64,000 bases of DNA, taken from positions 1 to 64,000 of the forward strand of contig NZ_QBKP01000006.1 in assembly GCF_003054195.1 (NCBI RefSeq), written 5' to 3'. Made by a program: the position numbers and the translations under genes. The DNA is from Gemmobacter caeni. GTDB taxonomy: Bacteria > Pseudomonadota > Alphaproteobacteria > Rhodobacterales > Rhodobacteraceae. Positions 26,554-34,167 of the stretch are shown here, piece after piece. Positions within the stretch are counted from its first letter, which is position 1; each line of letters starts with the position of its first letter. The notes beneath the pieces were generated by a model, which was given only the letters and a program-made list of their open reading frames with translations, ran no database searches and was not told the DNA's origin.

Positions 26554-27546
26554 TCAGATCAGCCCGTGGCTGCGGAACATTTCCTTCAGGTCAGCCTCGG
26601 GACGTGCGCCGATGTGGCTGATGACCTCGGAGGCGGCAAGGCAACCCATGCGGCCCGCCATTTCATAGCCATGGCCGTTGGTCAGCCCCCAGAGGAAGGC
26701 CCCGGCAAACAGGTCGCCCGCGCCGGTCGCGTCGACAATCCGCGTCGGGTAAGCTGGCGCGTGCCAGCGCTGGCCCTCGGCGAGGATATGGGCGCCCTTC
26801 TCGCTTTCCGTACAGGCCACGATGGCGACATCGGCAGCAGCGGCTTGCAGGGCAGTCTCGAAATCGTCGGTTTGATACATCGACATGATCTCGGCCCGGT
26901 TGGCAAACAGCAGGTCAACGTCATCGTGGATCATCTTGCGGAAGGCATCGCGATGGCGTTCGACGCAGAACGGGTCCGACAGCGTGACCGAGACGCGGCC
27001 CCCTGCCCCCTTGCAGGCGCGGATCGCCTTGGCGAAGGCCGCGTGGCTTTCCGGGCCATCGAAGCGATAGCCTTCCAGATAGATCCAGTCCGCCTCGGCC
27101 ATCTGGGCCTCGTCGATGTCGGCGGGGGTCAGGAACTCGGACCAGCCAAGATAGGTATTCATCGAGCGTTCCCCGTCCGGCGTCACCAGAACGATGCAGC
27201 GGCCGGTTTCCTGTTCGCTGTCCGCCGGGGCCAGCGCGGTTTCATAGACCGCGCCCTGCGCCCGCAGGTCGTGGGCGAAGATGCGGCCAAGCTGGTCGTC
27301 CTTCACCTTGCCGACATAGGCCGTCCGCCCGCCCAGTGCGGCGATGCCCGCAATGGTATTGGCCGCCGATCCGCCCGAAATTTCCTTGGCCGGGCCGATC
27401 CGGTCGTAAAGCGTCACGGCACGCTCCATGTCTATAAGCTGCATAATGCCCTTGCCGATACCGTTCGTTTCAAGAAACGCCTCTTCGGCATGGGACAGCA
27501 CATCGACCATGGCATTGCCGATGCCGACGACCTGAAACTTCTTCAT
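26554..27546 (-). CDS. PfkB-family sugar/nucleoside kinase, adenosine kinase-like
   Basis: A 330-residue ribokinase-fold enzyme. N-terminal VVGIGNAMVDVLSHAEE and the GG motif EISGGSAANTIAGIAALGG bind the sugar; the catalytic loop is VDATGAGDLFAGAFLWG near residue 275, with the base Asp in GAGD. Alphaproteobacterial relatives are usually called adenosine kinase and would salvage adenosine to AMP; other PfkB substrates are possible. Its ATG overlaps the TGA of nth, so the two are translationally coupled. Confidence 0.85.
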   Translation of the reverse strand: MKKFQVVGIGNAMVDVLSHAEEAFLETNGIGKGIMQLIDMERAVTLYDRIGPAKEISGGSAANTIAGIAALGGRTAYVGKVKDDQLGRIFAHDLRAQGAVYETALAPADSEQETGRCIVLVTPDGERSMNTYLGWSEFLTPADIDEAQMAEADWIYLEGYRFDGPESHAAFAKAIRACKGAGGRVSVTLSDPFCVERHRDAFRKMIHDDVDLLFANRAEIMSMYQTDDFETALQAAAADVAIVACTESEKGAHILAEGQRWHAPAYPTRIVDATGAGDLFAGAFLWGLTNGHGYEMAGRMGCLAASEVISHIGARPEADLKEMFRSHGLI

Positions 27547-28187
27547 GCAGTTTTTTCCTCGTAGGGGCACAGATCGCGGATCAGGCAATCGGCGCAGCGC
27601 GGTTTGCGTGCGGTGCAGATGTAGCGGCCGTGCAGGATCAGCCAGTGATGGGCGTGTTGCTGGAACTCAGCCGGAATATTATCTTCGATGGCACGTTCGA
27701 CCTGATCGACATCCTTGCCGGGACAGATCCCGGTGCGATTGCCGACGCGGAAGATATGGGTATCGACCGCCTGAGCGGGCACATGCCACCACATGTTCAA
27801 GACGACATTGGCGGTCTTGCGCCCCACGCCCGGCAGCGATTGCAGCGCTGCGCGGGACGAGGGCACTTCGCCACCGTAATCATTCACCAAAATCTCCGAC
27901 AGGCGGATCACGTTCTTCGCCTTCTGGCGAAAGAGGCCGATGGTCTTGATCGCCTCGGTCAGCCCCTCAAGCCCCAGATCCAGCATCTTCTGCGGCGTAT
28001 CCACGGTGGCGAACAGGGGCCGTGTGGCCTTGTTCACCCCGGCATCAGTGGCCTGGGCGGAAAGCGCGACCGCCACCAGCAGGGTATAGGCATTGACGTG
28101 ATGCAGCTCGCCCTGCGGTTCGGCCTCGGCGGCCTGAAACCGGGTAAAGATCGTGCGGATCGTATGGTAATCAAGTTGCTTCGCCAT
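27543..28187 (-). CDS. nth: Endonuclease III
   Basis: DNA glycosylase/AP lyase for oxidised pyrimidines. The 214 residues show the helix-hairpin-helix LPGVGRKTANVVLNMWW with the catalytic Lys near 120, the catalytic Asp in VDTHIFRVGNRTG and the C-terminal 4Fe-4S ligands in CTARKPRCADCLIRDLC (C-X6-C-X2-C-X5-C). A normal, complete enzyme. First gene of a two-gene unit with the kinase. Confidence 0.95.
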   Translation of the reverse strand: MAKQLDYHTIRTIFTRFQAAEAEPQGELHHVNAYTLLVAVALSAQATDAGVNKATRPLFATVDTPQKMLDLGLEGLTEAIKTIGLFRQKAKNVIRLSEILVNDYGGEVPSSRAALQSLPGVGRKTANVVLNMWWHVPAQAVDTHIFRVGNRTGICPGKDVDQVERAIEDNIPAEFQQHAHHWLILHGRYICTARKPRCADCLIRDLCPYEEKTA

Positions 28188-28297
28188 GCCGACCTCCTAG
28201 CGCGCCCTTGGTCTGCTGCCAAGCGAAGCCGCATATTCCGGGTCGAAGGGTGTTGCATTGCCGCCTAAAGTGGCAATGTGACCTGCCGGAGTTTACC

Positions 28298-29173
28298 ATG
28301 AACGACCAAAGCCAGAGCTATCATTACCGTGTCATCGCGCGCGCCCTGGCCGAGATCGACGCGATGCAGGCGGGTGGGCAGGCACCGACGCTGGACGGGC
28401 TGGCGGCGCGGATGGGGATGAGCCCGGCGCATTTCCAGCGCACCTTTTCGCAATGGGTGGGCGTCAGCCCGAAACGCTATCAACAATATCTGACGCTGGA
28501 TCATGCGCGGCACCTGCTTGCAGAACGACATTCCGTGCTGGAGGCGTCACTGGCCAGCGGGCTGTCCGGCACCGGGCGGCTGCATGACCTGTTCATCAAA
28601 TGGGAGGCGATGACGCCGGGTGAATTCGCCCGTGGTGGCGAGGGGTTGACCATCTACTGGGGCTGGTTCGAAAGCCCGTTTGGCCCCGCGCTTGTCATGG
28701 GGACGGATCGGGGCATCTGCGGCATGGGCTTCGCCGCCGAACAGGACGAGGCCGAGGTGATGGCCGATCTGATCCGCCGCTGGCCTAGGGCCGATTTCGT
28801 GGAAGACCCGATAATGTTGCGCCCCTGGGTGCTGGATGCCTTCAGCGCTACCGGCACCGCGCCACTGTATCTGATCGGGGCGCCATTCCAGATCAAGGTA
28901 TGGGAGGCTCTGCTCGCGGTGCCCTCGGGCCATGTCACAACTTATTCCGACATCGCCCGCGTCATCGGCCATCCGGCGGCGGTGCGGGCCGTAGGCACGG
29001 CGGTCGGGCGCAACCCGGTCAGCTTCCTCATCCCCTGCCACCGCGCGCTCCGCAAATCAGGGGCGCTTGGCGGCTATCACTGGGGCCTGCGCGTGAAGCG
29101 GGCCATGCTCGCATGGGAGGCCGCCCGCGCGGATGCAGGCGGTGCCGCGCCGGTTCCGGTGCCGCAAACGTGA
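28298..29173 (+). CDS. Ada-like fusion: AraC-type HTH plus O6-alkylguanine-DNA methyltransferase
   Basis: A 291-residue protein. Residues about 10-105 are an AraC-type DNA-binding domain (GLAARMGMSPAHFQRTFSQW, then YQQYLTLDHARHLLAER). Residues about 200-280 are the suicide methyltransferase with the acceptor Cys in FLIPCHRALRKSG and FQIKVWEALLAVPSGHVTTY. The N-terminal Cys4 zinc domain of E. coli Ada, which senses methylphosphotriesters, is absent, as in many alphaproteobacterial versions. ATG 28298 has CCGGAG upstream. It is divergent from nth, placing two DNA-repair genes side by side. Confidence 0.92.
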   Translation: MNDQSQSYHYRVIARALAEIDAMQAGGQAPTLDGLAARMGMSPAHFQRTFSQWVGVSPKRYQQYLTLDHARHLLAERHSVLEASLASGLSGTGRLHDLFIKWEAMTPGEFARGGEGLTIYWGWFESPFGPALVMGTDRGICGMGFAAEQDEAEVMADLIRRWPRADFVEDPIMLRPWVLDAFSATGTAPLYLIGAPFQIKVWEALLAVPSGHVTTYSDIARVIGHPAAVRAVGTAVGRNPVSFLIPCHRALRKSGALGGYHWGLRVKRAMLAWEAARADAGGAAPVPVPQT

Positions 29174-29279
29174 TGCGCGGAATACTGCGCATGCGCACGC
29201 AACCAATTCCGGCCTCATGCGTTGCTGCGATATGGTGGAGCGAGGCTGGCCCGGTGCCGGCAAAGAGAGAGGCGAGAAA

Positions 29280-29930
29280 ATGACCTTCAGAACCCCGGTT
29301 ATCCTTGGCATCGCGGGTATTGCCCTGCTGGCAGGCTGTGTGCAGGACCCCTATCGCTATGAAGACCCGAATGCCCGCACCAAGGGCGGCGCGGTTACCG
29401 GCGCGGCTATCGGTGCGCTGATCGGCGCCAAGTCGGGTGGCGATGACAAGCTGGCGAAAGCCGTGGTCGGCGCGGCTGTCGGCGGCGCCCTCGGCGGGGC
29501 CATCGGCAATGCGATGGACCGTCAGGCCGCCGAACTGCGCGCGCAGATGAGCCCCAACACCACCATCACCAACACCGGCAACGCGCTGGTTGTGACCATG
29601 CCGCAGGACATCCTGTTCGCGACCGACAGCGCGAACTTGCGTCCCGATCTGCAAGGCGACATCCGCGCCGTGGCCGCCAACCTCGTGCGCTATCCCAACA
29701 GCCGCGTCGAAGTCGTTGGCCATACCGACAACACCGGCTCGGCAGCCTACAACCAGGACCTGTCAGAGCGCCGCGCGCGTTCGGTCGCGGGTGTCCTGAT
29801 GTCCGGCGGTGTGCCCGGCTCGCGGATTTCGGCCTATGGCCGGGGCGAGGATCAGCCCATCGCCTCGAACCTCACCGAGGCGGGCAAGGCGCAGAACCGC
29901 CGGGTCGAGATCATCATTCGCCCGAACTGA
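29280..29930 (+). CDS. OmpA-family lipoprotein, YiaD-like
   Basis: A 216-residue outer-membrane lipoprotein. The lipobox LLAGC gives acylated Cys20. A glycine-zipper region follows (GGAVTGAAIGALIGAKSGG and VVGAAVGGALGGAIGNAM), then a complete OmpA C-terminal peptidoglycan-binding domain (LFATDSANLRPDLQGDIRA, then VVGHTDNTGSAAYNQDLSER and the RRVEIII end). It probably links the outer membrane to peptidoglycan. ATG 29280 follows AGAGAGGCG. Closed by a strong terminator. Confidence 0.92.
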   Translation: MTFRTPVILGIAGIALLAGCVQDPYRYEDPNARTKGGAVTGAAIGALIGAKSGGDDKLAKAVVGAAVGGALGGAIGNAMDRQAAELRAQMSPNTTITNTGNALVVTMPQDILFATDSANLRPDLQGDIRAVAANLVRYPNSRVEVVGHTDNTGSAAYNQDLSERRARSVAGVLMSGGVPGSRISAYGRGEDQPIASNLTEAGKAQNRRVEIIIRPN

Positions 29931-29946
29931 GCGGCACTTATGTCGG

Positions 29947-29974
29947 AAAGGGCGGCCTGCTGGCCGCCCTTTTT
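29947..29974 (+). terminator. Rho-independent terminator after the OmpA lipoprotein gene
   Basis: Stem AAAGGGCGGCC/GGCCGCCCTTT, loop TGCT, followed by TT. Eleven perfect pairs. Confidence 0.9.
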
Positions 29975-29976
29975 CA

Positions 29977-30012
29977 TTGCTGAAACCGACAGTTGGTCAT
30001 ATTTTCTGACCA
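29977..30012 (+). promoter_or_regulatory. Promoter and operator of the GntR/FadR gene
   Basis: TTGCTG (29977-29982), 17 bases, TATTTT (30000-30005) make a plausible promoter. The inverted repeat TGGTCA-N7-TGACCA (29994-29999 with 30007-30012) covers the -10 box. FadR-type GntR regulators bind TGGT...ACCA-type sites, so autorepression is likely. Confidence 0.6.
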
Positions 30013-30025
30013 GTCGGGGGAAGCC

Positions 30026-30793
30026 ATGCCATTCGAAAAGATCGTGTCCGAGAAACTGTCGCAAAGCGTTGCCCGCCAGATCGAACTCCTGGTCCTGCGG
30101 GGCATCCTGCGGCCGGGCGAGCGTTTGCCTGCCGAACGCGATCTGGCAGAACGCATGGGCGTGTCACGCCCCTCGCTACGCGAAGCGCTGGAGGCGCTGG
30201 AACTGAAGGGGCTGGTAATCAGCCGCCCCGGCTCGGGCGTGTTTGTTGCCGATGTGCTGGGCTCGGCCTTCTCGCCCGCGCTGATCGAGCTGTTTTCCAG
30301 CCATGACGAGGCCGTGTTCGACTACCTCGACTTTCGCCGCGATCTGGAAGGACTGGCCGCCGAACGCGCCGCCCGGCTGGGATCGGATACCGACCTTGCG
30401 GTGATCGCCACGATCTTCGGCAAGATGGAGGCCGCGCATCAGAAGCGCGACCCGACCGACGAGGCGCAGCTGGATGCCGAATTCCACATGGCTATCATCG
30501 AGGCCAGCCACAACGTCGTCATGCTGCACATGATGCGATCCATGTTCGATCTGCTGAAACAGGGCGTGTTCTTCAACCGCATGATGATGTTCCGTGACCG
30601 CATGACCCGTGACCGGCTGCTGGACCAGCACCGCGCCATCAATACGGCGATCCAGTCCCGCAATCCGTCCGCCGCGCGGGCGTCGATCTGTCATCACATG
30701 GATTACGTCGAACAGGCCCTGAAAGAACAGCAGCGCGCCGCCCGGAACGAGGCAGTGGCCCGCCAGCGTATCGAACACGAACGTCAGCGCTGA
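30026..30793 (+). CDS. GntR family regulator, FadR/PdhR subfamily
   Basis: A 255-residue regulator. The winged-helix domain is RPGERLPAERDLAERMGVSR with PSLREALEALELKGLVISRP. The all-helical FCD effector domain follows from about residue 85 with the metal-ligand pattern DAEFHMAIIEASHN and HRAINTAIQSRNPSAARAS. Relatives such as PdhR and LldR sense carboxylic acids; pyruvate or lactate is possible but not shown. ATG 30026 has GGGGGAAG upstream. No target operon is adjacent other than its own operator. Confidence 0.88.
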   Translation: MPFEKIVSEKLSQSVARQIELLVLRGILRPGERLPAERDLAERMGVSRPSLREALEALELKGLVISRPGSGVFVADVLGSAFSPALIELFSSHDEAVFDYLDFRRDLEGLAAERAARLGSDTDLAVIATIFGKMEAAHQKRDPTDEAQLDAEFHMAIIEASHNVVMLHMMRSMFDLLKQGVFFNRMMMFRDRMTRDRLLDQHRAINTAIQSRNPSAARASICHHMDYVEQALKEQQRAARNEAVARQRIEHERQR

Positions 30794-30803
30794 AACGCAA
30801 AAA

Positions 30804-30820
30804 CCCCGGCAGCGCCGGGG
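30804..30820 (-). terminator. Terminator of the F0 ATP-synthase operon
   Basis: CCCCGGC-AGC-GCCGGGG; on the minus strand it is followed by TTTTTG. It lies 27 bases past the atpF stop and may also serve the converging GntR gene. Confidence 0.85.
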
Positions 30821-30846
30821 TTCCGCGTCACCGATCCGGGATCGGA

Positions 30847-31404
30847 TCAGTGAAGTTTGGCTTCGACCTGCGCAATCGCCTCGTCGATGGAGGCTGCGGT
30901 GGTTTCGGCCGACATCTGCTTGGTCAGCACGTCACCGGCCGCCGCAATCGCCACATCCACCGCGCGCTCGCGCACTTCACGCACCGCCGCAGCTTCAGCC
31001 GAGGCAATCCGCTCTTCCGCCGCAGCCAGACGGCGTGCGATGGAGGTCTTGAGATCCGCCTTGGCCTGTTGGGCCGCCGACAGCGCCTCTTCCTTGGCCG
31101 CCGCCACGATCCGCTCCGACTGCTCCATCATCTCCTTCTGCTTGCGCTCGTAGGAGGCGAGGATGGTCTTGGCTTCTTCGCGCAGCAAACGCGCTTCTTC
31201 CAGTTCCGCCTTGATCAGCGCGGCCCGGTTGTCGAGCATCGCCCCAAGCTTGGCCGGAACCTTCAGATACAGAAGGATCAGGACGAAAACGACGAAGGCC
31301 AGCAGGACGATGAAGTTCGAGTTGCGCAGCGAGACGAACGGGCCGTCCGCCGCCAGCGCGGGGCTGGCCGCCAGGGCTGCAACGATCAGGATCAGCTTTT
31401 GCAT
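30847..31404 (-). CDS. atpF: ATP synthase F0 subunit b
   Basis: Peripheral-stalk subunit of F1F0 ATP synthase. The 185 residues start with a cleavable-looking hydrophobic leader (LILIVAALAASPALA), then a membrane span (FIVLLAFVVFVLILLYLKVP) and a long coiled coil rich in A, E, K and R reaching almost to the end (RKQKEMMEQSERIVAAAKEE). It is the last gene of the operon and pairs with b' encoded just upstream. Confidence 0.94.
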   Translation of the reverse strand: MQKLILIVAALAASPALAADGPFVSLRNSNFIVLLAFVVFVLILLYLKVPAKLGAMLDNRAALIKAELEEARLLREEAKTILASYERKQKEMMEQSERIVAAAKEEALSAAQQAKADLKTSIARRLAAAEERIASAEAAAVREVRERAVDVAIAAAGDVLTKQMSAETTAASIDEAIAQVEAKLH

Positions 31405-31408
31405 GATC

Positions 31409-31942
31409 TTATCCTTTCAGCCGGGCGTTGATTGCCGCCGTCACGCTGCGCGCGTCGGCCTTGCCGCCAAGCGCCGCAACCAGTTCCTTCGCCGTATCCT
31501 TGGCCACTTCGGTCACGCTTTCCAGCGCGCCCGCACGGATCTCGCCGATCCGGGCTTCGGATTCCGCCGTCTTGGCCGCGATTTCGGCATCGGCCTTCGC
31601 CGTCGCCTTGTCGAGATCAGCCTGAATTTCGGCCTTCGCCTCGGCCACGATCCGGCCGGCTTCAACCCGTGCCTTCTCGAGCGCCTCGTTGTAAGCCTTT
31701 TCGGCGGCCAGCGCCTTCTGCTTCAGCTCTTCGGCTGCCGCGAGGTCGTTGGTAATGGTGCCGCTGCGTTCGGCCAGAACCGCCCCGATCCGGGGAAGGG
31801 CCACGCGCCACAGCACGAGAAAAATCACGACAAGCGCGACCACGAGCCAGAAGATCTGGTTGCCCCAGGTCGAGACGTCGAGTTGCGGCATACCGGCGGA
31901 ATGACCCGCCGCGCCAGCCGCTTCATGCGCTTCGGTCGCCAT
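31409..31942 (-). CDS. atpX: ATP synthase F0 subunit b'
   Basis: Second b-type stalk subunit found in photosynthetic bacteria and their alphaproteobacterial relatives. The 177 residues have one membrane span near 30-50 ([20 protein letters not shown]), then a coiled coil ([20 protein letters not shown]). It forms a heterodimer with atpF, whose gene starts 4 bases after this stop. A hairpin separates it from atpE. Confidence 0.92.
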   Translation of the reverse strand: MATEAHEAAGAAGHSAGMPQLDVSTWGNQIFWLVVALVVIFLVLWRVALPRIGAVLAERSGTITNDLAAAEELKQKALAAEKAYNEALEKARVEAGRIVAEAKAEIQADLDKATAKADAEIAAKTAESEARIGEIRAGALESVTEVAKDTAKELVAALGGKADARSVTAAINARLKG

Positions 31943-31969
31943 GTGATGTCCTCACGTCGTCAAAAACCT

Positions 31970-31997
31970 GGCCGGGGGACGAAGCGCCCTCCCGGCC
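31970..31997 (-). terminator. Stem-loop with T-run between atpE and atpX
   Basis: On the minus strand GGCCGGG pairs with CCCGGCC around a GC-rich inner loop containing TTCG, and is followed by AGGTTTTTG. It looks like a partial terminator or 3' stabiliser that would leave atpE mRNA in excess. Confidence 0.6.
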
Positions 31998-32019
31998 GAG
32001 AAGATGCGAAGCGTCAGGA

Positions 32020-32253
32020 TCAGACGGCGAACATCAGCAGCAGGGCGATCAGGAACGAGAAGATGCCCAGAGCTTCGGCAAACGCGATGCCGACGAAGAG
32101 GTTCGCGGTTTGCGAAGCAGCAGCCGAGGGGTTGCGCAGCGCGCCGGCGAGGAAGTTGCCGGCGATGTTGCCCACGCCGATGCCGGCGCCGCCCAGACCG
32201 ATGGCCGCCAGGCCAGCACCGATGTATTTGCCCATGAGCGCGAGTTCGACCAT
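32020..32253 (-). CDS. atpE: ATP synthase F0 subunit c
   Basis: Proteolipid of the rotary c-ring. The 77 residues form two membrane helices: the first glycine-rich ([20 protein letters not shown]), the second with the proton-carrying Glu in [11 protein letters not shown]. The polar loop is RNPSAAAS. Very like the Paracoccus c subunit in the second helix. GAGAAC-type ribosome site precedes the ATG. Confidence 0.96.
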   Translation of the reverse strand: MVELALMGKYIGAGLAAIGLGGAGIGVGNIAGNFLAGALRNPSAAASQTANLFVGIAFAEALGIFSFLIALLLMFAV

Positions 32254-32302
32254 TTGAGTTCTCCTTGGTGGAAAGTCAGATTGAAGGGTTGAGGTCCGGA
32301 CC

Positions 32303-33064
32303 TTAGTGGTGGGCGCCGCCCACCGCGTCTTTCAGATAGACGCAGGTCAGAATGGTGAAAACATAGGCCTGCACGACCGCGACGAGCAGTTCCAGACCGT
32401 AGATCGCGGTCACGGCACCCACCGCCACCGGCGAGATGACAGCCATTGAGGCAAAGCCCGCGAACACTTTCATCACAGCGTGGCCCGCCATCAGGTTGCC
32501 CGCAAGACGAATGGAATGGCTGACCGGACGCACGAAGTAGGAAATCACCTCGATCACCGCCAGCACCGGGCGCAGCGCCAGCGGCGCCGACGAGACCCAG
32601 AACATGCCGAGGAAGCCGATGCCGTTCCTCACGAGACCCAGGATGGTCACGAACAGGAACACGAGCAGCGCCAGCGTCACGGTCACCGCGACATGGCTGG
32701 TGGTGGTGAAGCTCATCGGGATCAGACCGAGCAGGTTCGAGAACAGCACGAACAGGAACAGCGTCATCACGAAGGGGAAGTATTTCACCCCGTCATGGCC
32801 CGTCACATCCTCGACCATCTTGTAGATGAAGCCGTAGATCATCTCGCCGACCGACTGGATGCGCGAAGGGATGATCGCCCGACCGCGCGAACCGAACACC
32901 ATCAGCGCGATGATCACCAGAACCGTCGCAGCCATCCAGACCGTGACATTGGTGATTTCGAACGCACCGATGTTCGAGGTGCAGTCCGCATGCGCGGGAT
33001 CACAGAAAAACCGTTTCACGATGAACTGATCCATCGGGTGGATCGCAAATCCGGTCTCGGCCAC
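32303..33064 (-). CDS. atpB: ATP synthase F0 subunit a
   Basis: Stator channel subunit with five to six membrane helices; 253 residues. The essential Arg is in [20 protein letters not shown], followed by the conserved last helix [20 protein letters not shown]. It contacts the c-ring encoded downstream. The start is five bases after the atpI stop. Confidence 0.96.
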   Translation of the reverse strand: MAETGFAIHPMDQFIVKRFFCDPAHADCTSNIGAFEITNVTVWMAATVLVIIALMVFGSRGRAIIPSRIQSVGEMIYGFIYKMVEDVTGHDGVKYFPFVMTLFLFVLFSNLLGLIPMSFTTTSHVAVTVTLALLVFLFVTILGLVRNGIGFLGMFWVSSAPLALRPVLAVIEVISYFVRPVSHSIRLAGNLMAGHAVMKVFAGFASMAVISPVAVGAVTAIYGLELLVAVVQAYVFTILTCVYLKDAVGGAHH

Positions 33065-33069
33065 GTCTG

Positions 33070-33420
33070 TTATCCTTCGGTTCCGGCGGAACGTTCCGCC
33101 TGTGTCTCGGTCGCCTGTGCCCGCAACTGGCGCTCCTGCATGTCACGGGCGGTGCCGATGACGGTGCGGATACCAGCCGCAAAGCCGAGCAGGAGGAAGA
33201 CGATCAGCAGGATGGGCTTGGTGCCGGACAGATAGTCCAGCCCGTAACCGATGCTGCCCCCGATCATGATCCCCGAGGTCAGCTCCAGCACCATCCGCCA
33301 GGCCACTTCCGCCTGCGAAAAATCCTTGCCTGCCGCAGCGGGCTTCGCCTTGCTCCCCTTCGCCTCGGCCAGACGCGCTTCCAGCGCGCGAAGCCGTTCC
33401 GGATCGGGTTCCTGAGCCAT
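33070..33420 (-). CDS. atpI: AtpI/AtpZ-type ATP synthase assembly protein
   Basis: A 116-residue protein, first in the F0 operon. A charged N-terminus ([20 protein letters not shown]) is followed by two membrane helices ([19 protein letters not shown] and [16 protein letters not shown]), the AtpI/AtpZ pattern. AtpI helps c-ring assembly, and AtpZ relatives have been linked to Mg2+/Ca2+ transport. ATG at 33420; a TTGACT promoter lies just upstream. Confidence 0.87.
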   Translation of the reverse strand: MAQEPDPERLRALEARLAEAKGSKAKPAAAGKDFSQAEVAWRMVLELTSGIMIGGSIGYGLDYLSGTKPILLIVFLLLGFAAGIRTVIGTARDMQERQLRAQATETQAERSAGTEG

Positions 33421-33448
33421 GCGGTACGCCCCCTGAACAGTCGGCGCG

Positions 33449-33477
33449 AACCTACGCAGAGGCGGGCATTGAGTCAA
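33449..33477 (-). promoter_or_regulatory. Sigma-70 promoter of the F0 ATP-synthase operon
   Basis: On the minus strand TTGACT (33472-33477), exactly 17 bases, TAGGTT (33449-33454), with a leader of about 22 bases before atpI. Confidence 0.65.
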
Positions 33478-33508
33478 GCAACACCGCACCCATCAACTCA
33501 TTGATAAA

Positions 33509-33530
33509 GAATGATTTTGCAAAATCATTC
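33509..33530. promoter_or_regulatory. Perfect 22-base palindrome between atpI and arsR
   Basis: GAATGATTTTG followed directly by its reverse complement. It sits about 31 bases upstream of the atp -35 box and 19 bases before the arsR -35 box, in a locally AT-rich spot. Probably a transcription-factor site; the factor is not known. Confidence 0.6.
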
Positions 33531-33548
33531 AGGCCCCGCCGAGGCCGT

Positions 33549-33578
33549 TTGCGCTCTCACGGCGGCGTGAGACATATT
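33549..33578 (+). promoter_or_regulatory. arsR promoter with an operator filling its spacer
   Basis: TTGCGC (33549-33554), 18 bases, CATATT (33573-33578). The 18-base spacer is itself the perfect inverted repeat TCTCACG-GCGG-CGTGAGA, the layout expected for an autorepressing ArsR-family protein. Confidence 0.6.
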
Positions 33579-33624
33579 CAACCCCGCAGTTGACGATCAC
33601 GCGCCCCTCCGCCAAGGATGCGCC

Positions 33625-33990
33625 ATGACCGACCCTCTGTCGCCCATCTTCTCGGCCCTCGCCGACCCGACGCGCCGCGCCATTCTCGGCATGCTGCTGG
33701 AGGATGACATGGCCGTCACCGACGTGGCGGAACCCTTCGCCATGTCGCTGGCCGCCATCTCGAAACATCTTCAGGTGCTGGCGGATGCCGGGCTGATCAG
33801 CCGCGAGAAACGCGGCCGCGTGATCTGGTGCAAGCTGGAACCCGACGCCATGCGCACTGCCTCGGTCTGGATGCAGGGCTTCGGCCAGTTCGAACCCGTG
33901 GATCTGGATGCGCTGGAACGCTTTCTGGAAACCGAGCTGCGTGATGTGGCCCCTGCCCCGCCGGATCAAGGGACGTCCGAAGTTGATTGA
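33625..33990 (+). CDS. ArsR family winged-helix regulator
   Basis: A 121-residue repressor-type protein: PIFSALADPTRRAILGMLLE, then the recognition helix region SLAAISKHLQVLADAGLISR and the wing REKRGRVIWCKLEPD. The metal-binding ELCVC motif of classic ArsR is absent and only one Cys is present, so it is not an obvious metal sensor; it resembles the SdpR/YgaV-like branch that senses other signals. No effector gene follows; its own promoter spacer carries a matching inverted repeat. Confidence 0.87.
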   Translation: MTDPLSPIFSALADPTRRAILGMLLEDDMAVTDVAEPFAMSLAAISKHLQVLADAGLISREKRGRVIWCKLEPDAMRTASVWMQGFGQFEPVDLDALERFLETELRDVAPAPPDQGTSEVD

Positions 33991-34154
33991 GTATTTTTAC
34001 AAGAAGCAGGACACATCGGTCTGCTCTTGCTTCTTGCCCAAATACTCAAAAGCCTCAAGCGATGCCGCGCGAAGACCGAAGGGTGGCGAAACCTGTCAGC
34101 CTCCCATGGCAATGCCGAATGACGATGGCCCCAAAGGGGCCTGAGGAGGGCGGC
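33989..34154. repeat. Two-part intergenic repeat, copy B
   Basis: GAGTATTT and CAAGAAGCA (33989-34008) pair with TGCTTCTTG and AAATACTC (34028-34047). The 52-base box at 34103-34154 matches copy A in 48 of 52 bases; three of the four changes are in the loop of GGCCCC-AAA-GGGGCC, so the stem is kept. Its first two bases overlap the arsR stop codon. Confidence 0.85.
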
Positions 34155-34167
34155 GCACGTTTGCGGG

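Noticed and set aside
33625-33990. ArsR gene as the SqrR/BigR sensor for the DsrE operator
   Set aside because: It lacks the Cys pair needed for persulfide sensing, and its own operator sequence is different.
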